A stretch of 42,179 nucleotides of DNA from JANRKG01 sp033763635 (GTDB taxonomy: Bacteria; Cyanobacteriota; Cyanobacteriia; GCF-001939115): contig JANRKG010000247.1 in assembly GCA_033763635.1 (NCBI GenBank), positions 1-42,179 on the forward strand. The letters run 5' to 3'. The translations under genes were made by a program, and so were the position numbers. Under the pieces are notes generated by a model. That model was given only the letters and a program-made list of their open reading frames with translations. It was not told the DNA's origin and ran no database searches. This document shows positions 33,189 through 41,982 of the stretch, piece by piece (the first letter of the stretch is position 1; the number at the start of each line of letters is the position of its first letter).

Positions 33189-34298
33189 ATGACGATGCGA
33201 ATTCTTTACGACGGACAAATTTACGGCAATCTCAATGCAACAGGGATTACTCGCTACTTCTACCACCTGATTCAGGAATTGCCGTCAGATTTTCTGCCGA
33301 CACTGCTGGCGATCAACCCTCAGGCAATTTATCCGACCCATCCTCGCTTAAAGATTTATCGCTATTCCGATGGCTTTTCTGGCGGGTTAGGAGCACGGCT
33401 TTCCTACCGCTTCTCGAAGTATTATTTTCGACTTGCCAGTGCCCTCAGTCGTCCTCAGATCTTACATCCCATCTACTATTCTCGGCTGACTCAGCAAGCG
33501 ATGAATCAGCGATCGTGCCCGTTAGTGATCACCATTTACGACCTGATCCACGAACAATTTGCCCAACAGCTTGATCCAGAAGGGTATGTCGCTTCCTTTA
33601 AACAGCGAGCGGTTGAAGCGGCTGATCGCATCCTCTGCATTTCGGAAAACACTCGCCAGGACTTGATCCGCTTCTATCCCATTGCCGAGACCAAGGCGAT
33701 TACGACTCTACTGGCAACCGAATTGGATCTCAGTCTGATCACAGGATCGGACCCCGTGCCCGATCGCCCCTACTATTTGCAAGTGGGCAGCCGAGCGTTC
33801 TACAAAAACTTTGATCGCCTGTTAGAAGCCTTCGCCAAGGCCGTTTCTGTCCATCCCGATCTCGCCCTATGTGTAGTCGGTGCGCCCCTGTCCGAGGCGG
33901 AACAAAGGCGGATTGCCGAACTTCAGCTGACAGATCACATTGAGTTCTATGGATCGGTGGACGATCGCCATCTGGCAAAACTCTACCATCATAGTCTCGC
34001 CCTGGTCTATCCCTCCCTCTATGAAGGCTTTGGGATTCCACCCCTGGAGGCGATGGCCTGTGAAACGGCAGTGATTGCGGCCCGGTCCTCCAGCATTCCA
34101 GAGGTTGTGGGGGATGCCGCGTGGTTGTTCGATCCTCTCTCAGTTGTGGAATTGGCCGATCGCCTGATTGCGCTGGTGGACCATCCGACAGAGCGCGATC
34201 GGTTGATTGAACGAGGCAAAGAGCGGGTGAAACAGTTTAGCTGGAAAAAGATGGCGGATCAGACAGTGGAGTTGTATCGATCGCTGCTCAATGTCTAG
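33189..34298 (+). CDS. Glycosyltransferase family 4 (mannosyltransferase-like)
   Basis: 369 residues. N-terminus MRILYDGQIYGNLNATGITRYF fits the GT4 group that includes mannosyltransferases of O-antigen clusters. The C-terminal donor domain has YYLQVGSRAFYKNFDRLLEA and the EX7E motif YPSLYEGFGIPPLEAMAC, with both catalytic-region glutamates. ATGs at 33189 and 33195 are both possible. Soluble or peripheral at the inner membrane. It is the last gene before the second exporter module, 116 bp upstream of it. Mannose specificity is only a suggestion by family resemblance. Confidence 0.92.
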   Translation: MTMRILYDGQIYGNLNATGITRYFYHLIQELPSDFLPTLLAINPQAIYPTHPRLKIYRYSDGFSGGLGARLSYRFSKYYFRLASALSRPQILHPIYYSRLTQQAMNQRSCPLVITIYDLIHEQFAQQLDPEGYVASFKQRAVEAADRILCISENTRQDLIRFYPIAETKAITTLLATELDLSLITGSDPVPDRPYYLQVGSRAFYKNFDRLLEAFAKAVSVHPDLALCVVGAPLSEAEQRRIAELQLTDHIEFYGSVDDRHLAKLYHHSLALVYPSLYEGFGIPPLEAMACETAVIAARSSSIPEVVGDAAWLFDPLSVVELADRLIALVDHPTERDRLIERGKERVKQFSWKKMADQTVELYRSLLNV

Positions 34299-34335
34299 CG
34301 AAATCATTTGCGAAAAAGATGCTTGGAATGATGCG

Positions 34336-34341
34336 TATAAT
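34336..34341 (+). promoter_or_regulatory. Possible -10 element upstream of exporter 2
   Basis: A perfect TATAAT lies 73 bp before the ATG of the second permease, in the 116-bp gap that is the longest within this stretch. No good -35 at 17 bp; a TTGCGA at 34308 is 22 bp away. Exporter 2 may therefore have its own promoter, but support is weak. Confidence 0.3.
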
Positions 34342-34414
34342 GAAATGGCTAAAAAGCGTGTTAGGCAGGAATCTATGCAATTTCAGCCCTCTTTGAGACC
34401 TGTGTTTAAATAAT

Positions 34415-35347
34415 ATGATTTTGGCTTTGGGTGAATGTCTTCAATTCCTACAAACTCTTGTGAAGCGAGGAGTTCAACTGGTCTATCGTGTGGCCTTGGG
34501 GGCTACAGTTAATCCGCCCCGTCAACACTCTCCTTACATCCGGATTCAAGCTTCACAAGGTTGGGAGTCGCTCCACCTCTGGGAGATTTGGGAGTATCGG
34601 GATCTCATTTTTTTTCTATTTTGGTCTGATCTGAAAAGCCGTTATACCCAAATGGCCTTGGGGCCGCTCTGGATTGTGATTCAGCCCCTGTTTACAGTTG
34701 TGACCAGTACCATCATCTTCGGGGTGCTCGCAAAGCTTCCATCCGATGGGTTACCCTATCCCCTTTTTAACTACACAGCTCTGCTTCCCTGGGGATTTTT
34801 TACCGCTTCTGTCAGCCGAGCTTCGGGCAGTCTTTTAGGATATCACTACTTAATTTCTAAAGTTTACTTTCCCAGACTAATTTTGCCGATTCTTAGCGTT
34901 ATCGCGGGGCTGCCTGACCTGGGAATTTCTTTACTGGTACTGCTGGGGATTGCTGGCTTCTACGGCTTTTTTCCATCAGCGCGTTTACTCCTGATTCCTT
35001 TTTTTCTACTGCTTGCAGCAGCAACCGCAGTGGCGATCGGGTTATGGCTCGCAGCGTTATTGGTCCGCTTTCGAGACATGGGTGCATTACTTGGCTACTT
35101 TCTCCAGGCATGGATGTACGCTACACCGATCGTGTACCCCATCAGTATGGTACCCCAAAGCTGGCGCTTTGCTTACCATCTCAATCCAATGACTACAGTT
35201 GTTACTGGTTTTCGCTGGTGTTTTTTGGGGACGGGAGAGTTTTTAGTCTTCCCTGCCATCCTTTCTATTGGCTCTGTCATGATTATCCTGATCCTGGGAG
35301 CCTATTTCTACCGCAGCGCAGAACGGAGCATTGTAGACATTATCTAA
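34415..35347 (+). CDS. ABC-2 polysaccharide export permease, exporter 2 (Wzm-like)
   Basis: 310 residues, with an N-terminal extension of about 45 residues over the exporter-1 permease. Shared family motifs are FLFWSDLKSRYTQMALGPLW, LAKLPSDGLPYPL and LISKVYFPRLILP, and it ends FYRSAERSIVDII. Six transmembrane helices are expected. The ATPase partner is two genes downstream (36335), with a methyltransferase inserted between, unlike exporter 1. The ATG at 34415 has no strong ribosome binding site, so a later start is possible. Confidence 0.92.
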   Translation: MILALGECLQFLQTLVKRGVQLVYRVALGATVNPPRQHSPYIRIQASQGWESLHLWEIWEYRDLIFFLFWSDLKSRYTQMALGPLWIVIQPLFTVVTSTIIFGVLAKLPSDGLPYPLFNYTALLPWGFFTASVSRASGSLLGYHYLISKVYFPRLILPILSVIAGLPDLGISLLVLLGIAGFYGFFPSARLLLIPFFLLLAAATAVAIGLWLAALLVRFRDMGALLGYFLQAWMYATPIVYPISMVPQSWRFAYHLNPMTTVVTGFRWCFLGTGEFLVFPAILSIGSVMIILILGAYFYRSAERSIVDII

Positions 35348-35393
35348 ACATGGATTACCCACACAATCCTGCCCATTGCTGATACCCACAGAA

Positions 35394-36317
35394 ATGTCCA
35401 TTCAAAGTCCTCTAACCCAGCAGAAAGCAGTTTTACAGGAACGATTCTCAACCCAGTTGATTATTGAGGCATATCATAAGCAGCATGCGATTGACACTAG
35501 CGCCTACTTTAAAGACCTGGACTGGGTTGATCTATTTCGTTGTTGCCAATCCGGTTATCGTTTCTACTATCCCTTTCATCTAGCAGGCAAAGCGGACCTC
35601 TACACAGCCCTCCAGACCAAATACACCTGGTACTATACCCTGCGGTGGGAGCATGAAATGGCTTCAACCTTTATTCAACCTGCCCAATCCATTCTTGAAG
35701 TCGGATGTGGCATTGGTTTATTTCTAGAATGTTTGTACGACAAATCTCCCACCTCACTGGCAGGGCTGGAATTTAACCAGGAAGCTGTCCGGATAGGGCA
35801 AAGTAAAGGACTTGGGCTGTTTAACCAGGATATTCGTGGCCATGCGAATGAGTTGCCTGGTTATTATGACGTGGTTTGTAGTTTTCAAGTGCTGGAACAC
35901 ATTTGTGAAGTGGGTAATTTTATCACCGCCTGCGTTGATAGTCTTAAGGTTGGTGGCAAGCTTATCCTGGGTGTACCCAACAACAACCCCTATCTTTTCA
36001 AATATGATAGGTACTGTCCCTTAAACCTACCGCCACACCACATGGGCCTGTGGAACAAACAGGCTTTAGCCAGTTTGCCTCGTTTCTTTCCCCTTCGCAT
36101 GGATGAGATTTTAGTGGAACCCTTGTTTGAATACGACTACGATCGCTATTTCAACGTTCAATCTGCCCACTGGAATTCCCGTCATCCCATCCTGGGTTCA
36201 ATAGTTGATTTCTTGTTATTCAAGTTTCGACCTACCCGTTTGCGGCAGCAACTTAAGCAAAAGATTGGTGCATCCGTAGAAGGCCGCAATCTATTAGCTG
36301 TTTACACAAAACTCTAG
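35394..36317 (+). CDS. SAM-dependent methyltransferase, exporter 2 module
   Basis: 307 residues from ATG 35394; an in-frame TTG at 35376 is less likely. Same architecture as the exporter-1 methyltransferase: N-terminal region with SGYRFYYPF, motif I ILEVGCGIGLFLECL, VCSFQVLEHI, and the conserved block GVPNNNPYLFKYDRY...LNLPPHHMGLW. Roughly half of the positions are the same by eye. It sits between permease and ATPase genes, 46 and 17 bp from them, so it is co-expressed with exporter 2. Probable function: methylation of the exported glycan, possibly its end. Confidence 0.88.
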   Translation: MSIQSPLTQQKAVLQERFSTQLIIEAYHKQHAIDTSAYFKDLDWVDLFRCCQSGYRFYYPFHLAGKADLYTALQTKYTWYYTLRWEHEMASTFIQPAQSILEVGCGIGLFLECLYDKSPTSLAGLEFNQEAVRIGQSKGLGLFNQDIRGHANELPGYYDVVCSFQVLEHICEVGNFITACVDSLKVGGKLILGVPNNNPYLFKYDRYCPLNLPPHHMGLWNKQALASLPRFFPLRMDEILVEPLFEYDYDRYFNVQSAHWNSRHPILGSIVDFLLFKFRPTRLRQQLKQKIGASVEGRNLLAVYTKL

Positions 36318-36334
36318 GAAGGCGGGCAGGAAGC

Positions 36335-37615
36335 ATGACTGACATTGCACTACGAGTTGAGAATCTGAGCAAATCCTACCGAATTGGTTTGGCGGAACAA
36401 CGGGCGACCAGCGTAGGCCAGGTCGTCAGGCAAGTCATGGGGCGGCCCTTCCGTTATCTGAACCAAGTTCTTAGAAAACCATCAGACGCTGAAATTCTTT
36501 GGGCACTCAAGGATGTGACCTTTGAAGTGCCTAGAGGAGAAGTTGTGGCAATTATTGGTCGCAATGGAGCAGGCAAAAGTACCCTCTTCAAAATTCTGTC
36601 ACGCATCACTGAACCTACCCACGGCTATGTTGAAATTCATGGTCGAGTCAGTTCTCTGCTGGAAGTCGGGACGGGCTTTAACTATGAACTCACGGGCCGC
36701 GAAAACATCTACCTGAACGGCACTATTTTGGGGATGAAGAAACGGGAGATCGATCGTCGATTAGATGAAATCATCGATTTTGCAGGTGTCGAGAAATTTA
36801 TTGATACGCCAGTCAAACGATATTCATCGGGGATGAATGTCCGTTTAGCCTTTGCGGTTGCAGCCCACCTGGAACCGGAAGTGTTGATTCTGGATGAAGT
36901 CCTGGCAGTAGGAGACACAGGCTTTCAAAAAAAATGTATTAGTAAAATCAAAACATTTACGAGCAGGAAGGAACGGACTATTTTAATTGTTAGCCATACC
37001 ATGTCAACGGTTGCTGAACTGGCAACCCGATGTATATACCTTAATCAAGGGCAATTAATTGCAAATGGTTCGCCCTATGAGGTGATCGAACAATATCTTC
37101 AGCAACAACAGACAAATACGTTAGAAGAAAATGTCACTCATGCTTTGCGAGAATGGTTGATTCCGGGGCAATCCCTCAGATGGCAGTTTACTCATGTTCG
37201 GATAATATCAACAGAACCCCATGTCATTGCTTTTCAGCCTCTAGAGATTGAGGTTGAATATATTTCCTACGAACTTTTTGAAGAAATGCGGATCAGCCTT
37301 GGGATTGCTAATTTCTTAGGAACTCGACTCATCAGTTTTCGTACGGATGAGGGTGGTAAAACTTTCCAGACTAGGGCAGGTGAACGGGGAAAAATTAGAT
37401 TTCTGCTGGAGCCGTCCTATCTTTCGTCAGGTCGATATGTGTTGCAACTGGGTGCTGGCAACGACCACAATGCAGAAAACCCGTTAGATTATTTGAACCA
37501 TGCCTTAGAATTTCATGTAGTTCCCACGCCAAGTGATGCTTGGGGATTGCAAAGAATGGGTTTGGGGGTCAGACTACCATTTACTTGGACGATCGAACCA
37601 TTAAATTACACTTAG
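36335..37615 (+). CDS. ABC polysaccharide export ATPase with C-terminal glycan-binding domain, exporter 2 (Wzt-like)
   Basis: 426 residues. ATPase half closely related to exporter 1: Walker A IIGRNGAGKSTLFK, VSSLLEVGTGFNYELTGREN, signature YSSGMNVRLAFAVA and Walker B VLILDEVLAVGD. The C-terminal half (about 260-426) is a different Wzt-C-type sandwich (IIAFQPLEIEVEY-like strand at VIAFQPLEIEVEYISYELF; LEPSYLSSGRYVLQLGAG). It has little visible similarity to that of exporter 1. This predicts recognition of another glycan terminus. Starts 17 bp after the methyltransferase. Confidence 0.92.
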   Translation: MTDIALRVENLSKSYRIGLAEQRATSVGQVVRQVMGRPFRYLNQVLRKPSDAEILWALKDVTFEVPRGEVVAIIGRNGAGKSTLFKILSRITEPTHGYVEIHGRVSSLLEVGTGFNYELTGRENIYLNGTILGMKKREIDRRLDEIIDFAGVEKFIDTPVKRYSSGMNVRLAFAVAAHLEPEVLILDEVLAVGDTGFQKKCISKIKTFTSRKERTILIVSHTMSTVAELATRCIYLNQGQLIANGSPYEVIEQYLQQQQTNTLEENVTHALREWLIPGQSLRWQFTHVRIISTEPHVIAFQPLEIEVEYISYELFEEMRISLGIANFLGTRLISFRTDEGGKTFQTRAGERGKIRFLLEPSYLSSGRYVLQLGAGNDHNAENPLDYLNHALEFHVVPTPSDAWGLQRMGLGVRLPFTWTIEPLNYT

Positions 37616-37783
37616 CCGTAAAAGGTTAAACTTAACTACTAAGATAGGCATCATTCAAGACATCACCATTGCATATTCTTACGTAGATCAGCCTGCCAGA
37701 GGTTAATGCATGGGTCGTCGCCTATATTCAAACTTGATTTGACTATCAAGAGCGCTTTCATGGATGCGATCGAGGATTGAATT

Positions 37784-38716
37784 ATGCTGAAGACACTGAA
37801 GCGAATTGCATATCGTAGCCGAGACTTCTTGATTCACCCCATTCTTGAACAACGTCTCAGTATTCCTCCATCCACTTCGGTCCCAACCCTTCATCAACTT
37901 CAACCCTCGGACACAATTGCACAACTTCAGCTTCAATTAACGTACAAATCCTTGATGAAATTAGGCTGCCTACCCAGTCCCAGTACAGTCGGCTTTAAAT
38001 CATTTTCTCAAACCGATGAGGACGGCATTCTTCTTTTCATCTTCTCAATTATTGGAAGTTTTAATAAGCAGTCTGTTGAGATCTGCGCTGGAAATGGAAT
38101 TGAATGTAACACTGCAAACTTAATTATTAATCATGGGTGGCATGGCTTAATGGTTGATGGCAATCAAGCACTGATTAACGAAGGGCTTGAGTTCTTTATG
38201 AATCATCCACAAACCCATTTATATCCACCCAAGTTAGTTCACACCTGGATAACCCAGGATAATGTCAATGACATCATCCGTAAAAATGGATTTACAGGTG
38301 AGATGGACCTTTTGTCTATCGATATGGATGGTATGGATTACTGGATCTGGCAGGCTATTGACTGTATTCAGCCTAGAGTTGTGGTGGTTGAGTACCAGGA
38401 CATTCTTGGCCCAGAGAGGTCTCTGACGGTACCCTATCAAGACGATTTTAATGCCTATGACTACCCAACAACATCAGGGATGCCAAATTTCTGTGGAGCT
38501 TCATTGCCTGCCTTCGTTAAGCTTGCAGGAGCAAAAAATTACCGATTAGTTAGCTGTAATCGTTATGGCCATAATGCGTTTTTTATTAAAAATCCACTTG
38601 GACTACCAGAAATCCCTGAAATTGACATCCAGGAGTGCTTTAAGCATCCTAAAACACTATGGGGAATGAAAGAGAGATTTCAGACAGTGAAAGATTTGCC
38701 CTGGGTCGAGGTGTAA
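37784..38716 (+). CDS. FkbM-like protein of the glycan cluster
   Basis: 310 residues. After about 65 poorly conserved residues comes FKSFSQTDEDGILLFIFSII and a Rossmann-type strand VEICAGNGIECNTANL followed by HGWHGLMVDGN, which resembles FkbM-family methyltransferases (glycine loop, then the GW-G-acidic pattern). A further conserved strand is DLLSIDMDGMDYWIWQAI and VVVVEYQDI. There is no signal peptide. The SAM loop reads GNG rather than the usual GxGxG, so activity is uncertain. It lies 168 bp after exporter 2 and 38 bp before the sulfotransferase gene, suggesting joint action on a glycan. AT-rich relative to the core genes. Confidence 0.65.
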   Translation: MLKTLKRIAYRSRDFLIHPILEQRLSIPPSTSVPTLHQLQPSDTIAQLQLQLTYKSLMKLGCLPSPSTVGFKSFSQTDEDGILLFIFSIIGSFNKQSVEICAGNGIECNTANLIINHGWHGLMVDGNQALINEGLEFFMNHPQTHLYPPKLVHTWITQDNVNDIIRKNGFTGEMDLLSIDMDGMDYWIWQAIDCIQPRVVVVEYQDILGPERSLTVPYQDDFNAYDYPTTSGMPNFCGASLPAFVKLAGAKNYRLVSCNRYGHNAFFIKNPLGLPEIPEIDIQECFKHPKTLWGMKERFQTVKDLPWVEV

Positions 38717-38754
38717 TATCAACTCTTTTCTAATTCTATAAACAGCAAGCAACA

Positions 38755-39531
38755 ATGCAAAACGTAATAATTTTGGGGTCTGGCCGGAGTGGCACTAGCA
38801 TGGTTACTGGCTTATTGAGTCAGGCTGGGTATTTCATGGGTGAGAATCTCTGGGATGCGGGTGAAGGGAATCCAAAGGGGTACTTTGAAGATGTGGAAGT
38901 TAATGCAATCAACGAAGATATTTTGGCCCCCGTCACACCGGAAAGACCTGATAATGTTTTAGGTAGAACGATTTGGCGACATAGACCTCGTTATTGGCAG
39001 CGATGGGCAACCTTCATTTCACCCCAGCAGAAAATTGAATGTCCATTCCAGGTCGTTCATCGTATTCAGCGCCTGGTTGCTAAAACTCCTTTTTGTTTCA
39101 AAGACCCTCGTTTTTGTTACACCCTGGCTGCGTGGAAACCTTTTCTACCCCAGAATTTAACCCACATCGTAGTGTTTCGAGATCCTTTAACAACTGCTTT
39201 AAGCACCACAAAGGAAGCTCAGAATGCCTACCAGGATCTTTACATGACCACTGACAGAGCATTAAAAATTTGGCAAGCCATGTACAGCCATATCTTAGAT
39301 GTTCATTATCTTGCTGGAGGAGATTGGCTCTTTGTTCACTACCAGCAGTTTCTTAATTCCAGTTCTGGCTTCGATCGCCTTGAAGATAAATTAGGAATTA
39401 AGGTCGATCGCAATTTTCCAGAGCAGGGATTGCATCGCTCGAAGCCGCTGATTAAGCAACCGGTTAATTCAGCTACTCTCGCCCTCTATGAAAGGCTCTG
39501 TAGGTTGGCTAATTACCCTGTACAGGATTAG
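38755..39531 (+). CDS. Sulfotransferase family protein
   Basis: 258 residues. The PAPS-binding 5'-phosphosulfate loop is at the N-terminus (IILGSGRSGTSMVTGLL), and the 3'-phosphate motif is in VVFRDPLTTALSTTKEA. The NPKGYFEDVEVNAIN segment after the loop is typical of bacterial sulfotransferase-3-like proteins. It should transfer sulfate from PAPS, here most plausibly to a sugar of the exported polysaccharide; cyanobacterial sheaths and released polysaccharides are often sulfated. It has no membrane anchor. It is 38 bp downstream of the FkbM-like gene and the last gene of the plus-strand run. Confidence 0.85.
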   Translation: MQNVIILGSGRSGTSMVTGLLSQAGYFMGENLWDAGEGNPKGYFEDVEVNAINEDILAPVTPERPDNVLGRTIWRHRPRYWQRWATFISPQQKIECPFQVVHRIQRLVAKTPFCFKDPRFCYTLAAWKPFLPQNLTHIVVFRDPLTTALSTTKEAQNAYQDLYMTTDRALKIWQAMYSHILDVHYLAGGDWLFVHYQQFLNSSSGFDRLEDKLGIKVDRNFPEQGLHRSKPLIKQPVNSATLALYERLCRLANYPVQD

Positions 39532-39675
39532 AGATAGATAGCTTTGCCTATTGCAACCATTAGTCCTATGCAAGGAAACAAATAGACCCAGGTTTTTTAT
39601 CTAGAATTTACAGCGGTTTTCAGATGAGTGGACCAAACCCAAATCCTGGAATGGTCTCTGGTGTTTAGTTAGGAG

Positions 39676-39697
39676 TTGAGTGGCTATCGCCACTCAA
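39676..39697. terminator. Perfect hairpin between convergent genes (bidirectional terminator candidate)
   Basis: TTGAGTGGC (39676-39684) and GCCACTCAA (39689-39697) form a 9-bp perfect stem with a 4-nt loop, between the sulfotransferase stop (39531) and the glycosyltransferase stop (39731). No long U-run follows on either strand, as is common for cyanobacterial terminators. Confidence 0.6.
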
Positions 39698-39730
39698 GGG
39701 TAAGGCGCTGTATTTTCGCAATGCAGTTTT

Positions 39731-40915
39731 TTATTGTTCTGAATGCATCTGGTAACATTGCAAATGACGATCGAACACCGCTTCTATTGCTAATTGTTGC
39801 TTTAATTGCAAAGCAGCAGGGTGAGGAACTTCAAGACTAGCCAGCATGACATGGATTTGTTCAACTAACGCTTCAGGTGTATAGGGAAAAAACGTGCAGA
39901 CAGCTCCCTTAGCCAGGACTGCATACTCGCGAAATTGTGGCAAATCTGAAGTCAAGATCGCTCTCCCAGCAGAGAACCAACTGGCCAGAGAACTTGAGGC
40001 ATAGCACACTTCATAGGGGCAAACAGGCACATCCGTTGCCAACAGATATTTCTCCATCTCCAGTTCAGGCAAATAGCCTGTAATTCGTAAGCGATCGCGC
40101 ACCTGGAGAGCATCCGCTCGTTGCAAGAGTTCTTCGACAAAGGGTTCTGCCCCTGGTGCTGCGCCGCCTGCAAAAACCACCAGCACATCCGCAGGTAGCA
40201 ATGGCAATGCTTCCACTAAGAGACGATACCCCTTGCCATCGTAGATAAAGCCAATTAACGCAACGACCCGATGCCCTTCCAGATCAAGTTCCTGACGAGC
40301 TTCCTGACGGGAAAAATGAAACTGACGTGGCTCAATATAATGGGGAATGACCTGAATTCGGGACCCGTGGGTTGGAGGTACAACCGCCTTGAGCCGTCGT
40401 CCTTCCTCTTGGGTGCAGACCAGACTGGCTGCACTGCGGCTCACCAGCCAGCGACGAATTTCTGCATTGTTCAGGCTGGCCCGATCACCCATTCCTAGAT
40501 CGGTCAACCAGCCTCTTATCGTTGCTTTCCCCCATTGCCAGCCCGATCGAAAACGTCCGCGCCATCCCACCATCTCTAGCAAAGACTGGGGGGGTTCCGT
40601 GTCGTGAATTGTCACCACGATCGGCGATCGGCAAGCACGAAAAAACTGCCCCAGGTTCTCGTAGCACAAGACATCTGCCCCCCAAATTAATTCAGTGAAC
40701 TGGATATGGACTACTTGCATCTGGCTGAGGGCGATTGCTGCCTGATACAGACGGGCCACATCCTGGGAAGAGCCAGTCAACACAACATCCTGTTCTAAAA
40801 CATCGAGTTGGCTGCGTCGTCGGGCTTCTGCCGCCAGGAGTCGTCCATATCGACAGACTCCATGTTCCGGTGGACCAATATGCAGAAAACCGAGTTTCAC
40901 AATTGCTCCAGTCAT
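39731..40915 (-). CDS. Glycosyltransferase family 4-like protein
   Basis: 394 residues. N-terminus KLGFLHIGPPEHGVCRYGRLL is a GT-B acceptor-domain opening, and VVTIHDTEPPQSL is typical of the first half. The donor domain contains VVALIGFIYDGKGYRLLVEAL and ends with CPYEVCYASSSLASWFSAGR, where the second glutamate of EX7E is replaced, as in several PY...S-type GT4 subgroups. The ATG overlaps the stop of the upstream GT2 gene by one base (TGATG), so translation is likely coupled. Specificity unknown. Confidence 0.88.
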   Translation of the reverse strand: MTGAIVKLGFLHIGPPEHGVCRYGRLLAAEARRRSQLDVLEQDVVLTGSSQDVARLYQAAIALSQMQVVHIQFTELIWGADVLCYENLGQFFRACRSPIVVTIHDTEPPQSLLEMVGWRGRFRSGWQWGKATIRGWLTDLGMGDRASLNNAEIRRWLVSRSAASLVCTQEEGRRLKAVVPPTHGSRIQVIPHYIEPRQFHFSRQEARQELDLEGHRVVALIGFIYDGKGYRLLVEALPLLPADVLVVFAGGAAPGAEPFVEELLQRADALQVRDRLRITGYLPELEMEKYLLATDVPVCPYEVCYASSSLASWFSAGRAILTSDLPQFREYAVLAKGAVCTFFPYTPEALVEQIHVMLASLEVPHPAALQLKQQLAIEAVFDRHLQCYQMHSEQ

Positions 40916-41877
40916 CAGCGGTCAACCCGGACCTGTTGCCATTCGCCAACGGCCCAACCCAATTCACACAGGGCTGGAAGCCAGCGATCGGCCTTTCCAG
41001 TCACCAAACTTATTACATAAACAATGGCGCGGCCCACCATTTCCAGCGTTAGTTTGACGGGCAGGGAACCCAGCCAGCGATGGGGAGGATGGGAACGTTG
41101 CATTGCCCGAATTCGACCATGACCGACAGAACTTCTAAAGATGTAGCCCTTACTCCAGCGATCGGCATGAATGCGATGTTCAACAATTGCCTGGGGTAAA
41201 AATAGCCCAAAATGACCGCTTCGGGCGAGTTGATCGATCGCCTGCATATCTTCACCGCCGAGAAGATTTCCCCCCTGACGGCCTATCTCCGTATTAAAAC
41301 CCCCCATTGTTCTCAACATCTCTGTGCGAAACCCAAAGTTAGCGCCATAGATATAGTGGCGCTGCCGATCAAAGACAAATTCTGTGGTGGCCGCTTCTCC
41401 CCCATCGCACCAGACCACCACACCATTTAACCAGCTTGGCGCGTACACTTCGACCCAGGGGGGGGGGATGTTTTTCCAGGAGGGTCGAATTGTACCACCC
41501 GCAAAGGCTATATCTGGATAGCGGCCCAGGATGGCGACATAGGTTTCCAACCAACCAGGCTGGATGTCCACATCATCATCGGTATAGAGAATAAACGGTC
41601 CCTTTGCTTCTGCCAGAGCACGATTACGCGCTCTGGAAAGCCCCTGCTGCGGTTCAAAAATGTAGCGCAAGGGTAGATCAGAAAACGAATGGGCCACCTC
41701 AGATGTGCGGTCAGAAGAATTATTGTCAATTAACAGGAGTTCCCAGGCGACCGAAACAGACTGGGTTGTCTCTCGGAGGGTTGTCAATGTCCTCCGCAGG
41801 GATTCAGCCCGATTGTAGGTGCAGATAGCCACACTAATACTGGGGCAATCAGGAATGGAACGAACTGCTGTGGCCAT
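40915..41877 (-). CDS. Glycosyltransferase family 2 (GT-A)
   Basis: 320 residues. Nucleotide-sugar binding start SVAICTYNRAESLRRTLTTL, the metal-binding DxD in LYTDDDVDIQPGWLE, and the catalytic-base region GGEDMQAIDQLARSGHFG typical of GT2. The C-terminal part has IVEHRIHADRWSKGYIFRS and a hydrophobic stretch (LEMVGRAIVYVISLV) that may associate with membrane. Together with the GT4-like gene it forms a minus-strand operon, opposite in direction to the exporter modules. Divergent from the partial gene at the right edge. Substrate unknown. Confidence 0.9.
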   Translation of the reverse strand: MATAVRSIPDCPSISVAICTYNRAESLRRTLTTLRETTQSVSVAWELLLIDNNSSDRTSEVAHSFSDLPLRYIFEPQQGLSRARNRALAEAKGPFILYTDDDVDIQPGWLETYVAILGRYPDIAFAGGTIRPSWKNIPPPWVEVYAPSWLNGVVVWCDGGEAATTEFVFDRQRHYIYGANFGFRTEMLRTMGGFNTEIGRQGGNLLGGEDMQAIDQLARSGHFGLFLPQAIVEHRIHADRWSKGYIFRSSVGHGRIRAMQRSHPPHRWLGSLPVKLTLEMVGRAIVYVISLVTGKADRWLPALCELGWAVGEWQQVRVDR

Positions 41878-41982
41878 TGAGACACTAAAACACTGGACTG
41901 GCGATAGTATAATTACTCCATTTCAAAGCTGCAAGACACGATCGATTTTAATCAACGGGTAAAATTCTGGCAGACATTTTCT

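Noticed and set aside
33086..33574. 162-codon plus-strand frame spanning the junction of the two GT4 genes
   Set aside because: It overlaps both conserved glycosyltransferase frames and has no domain signature.
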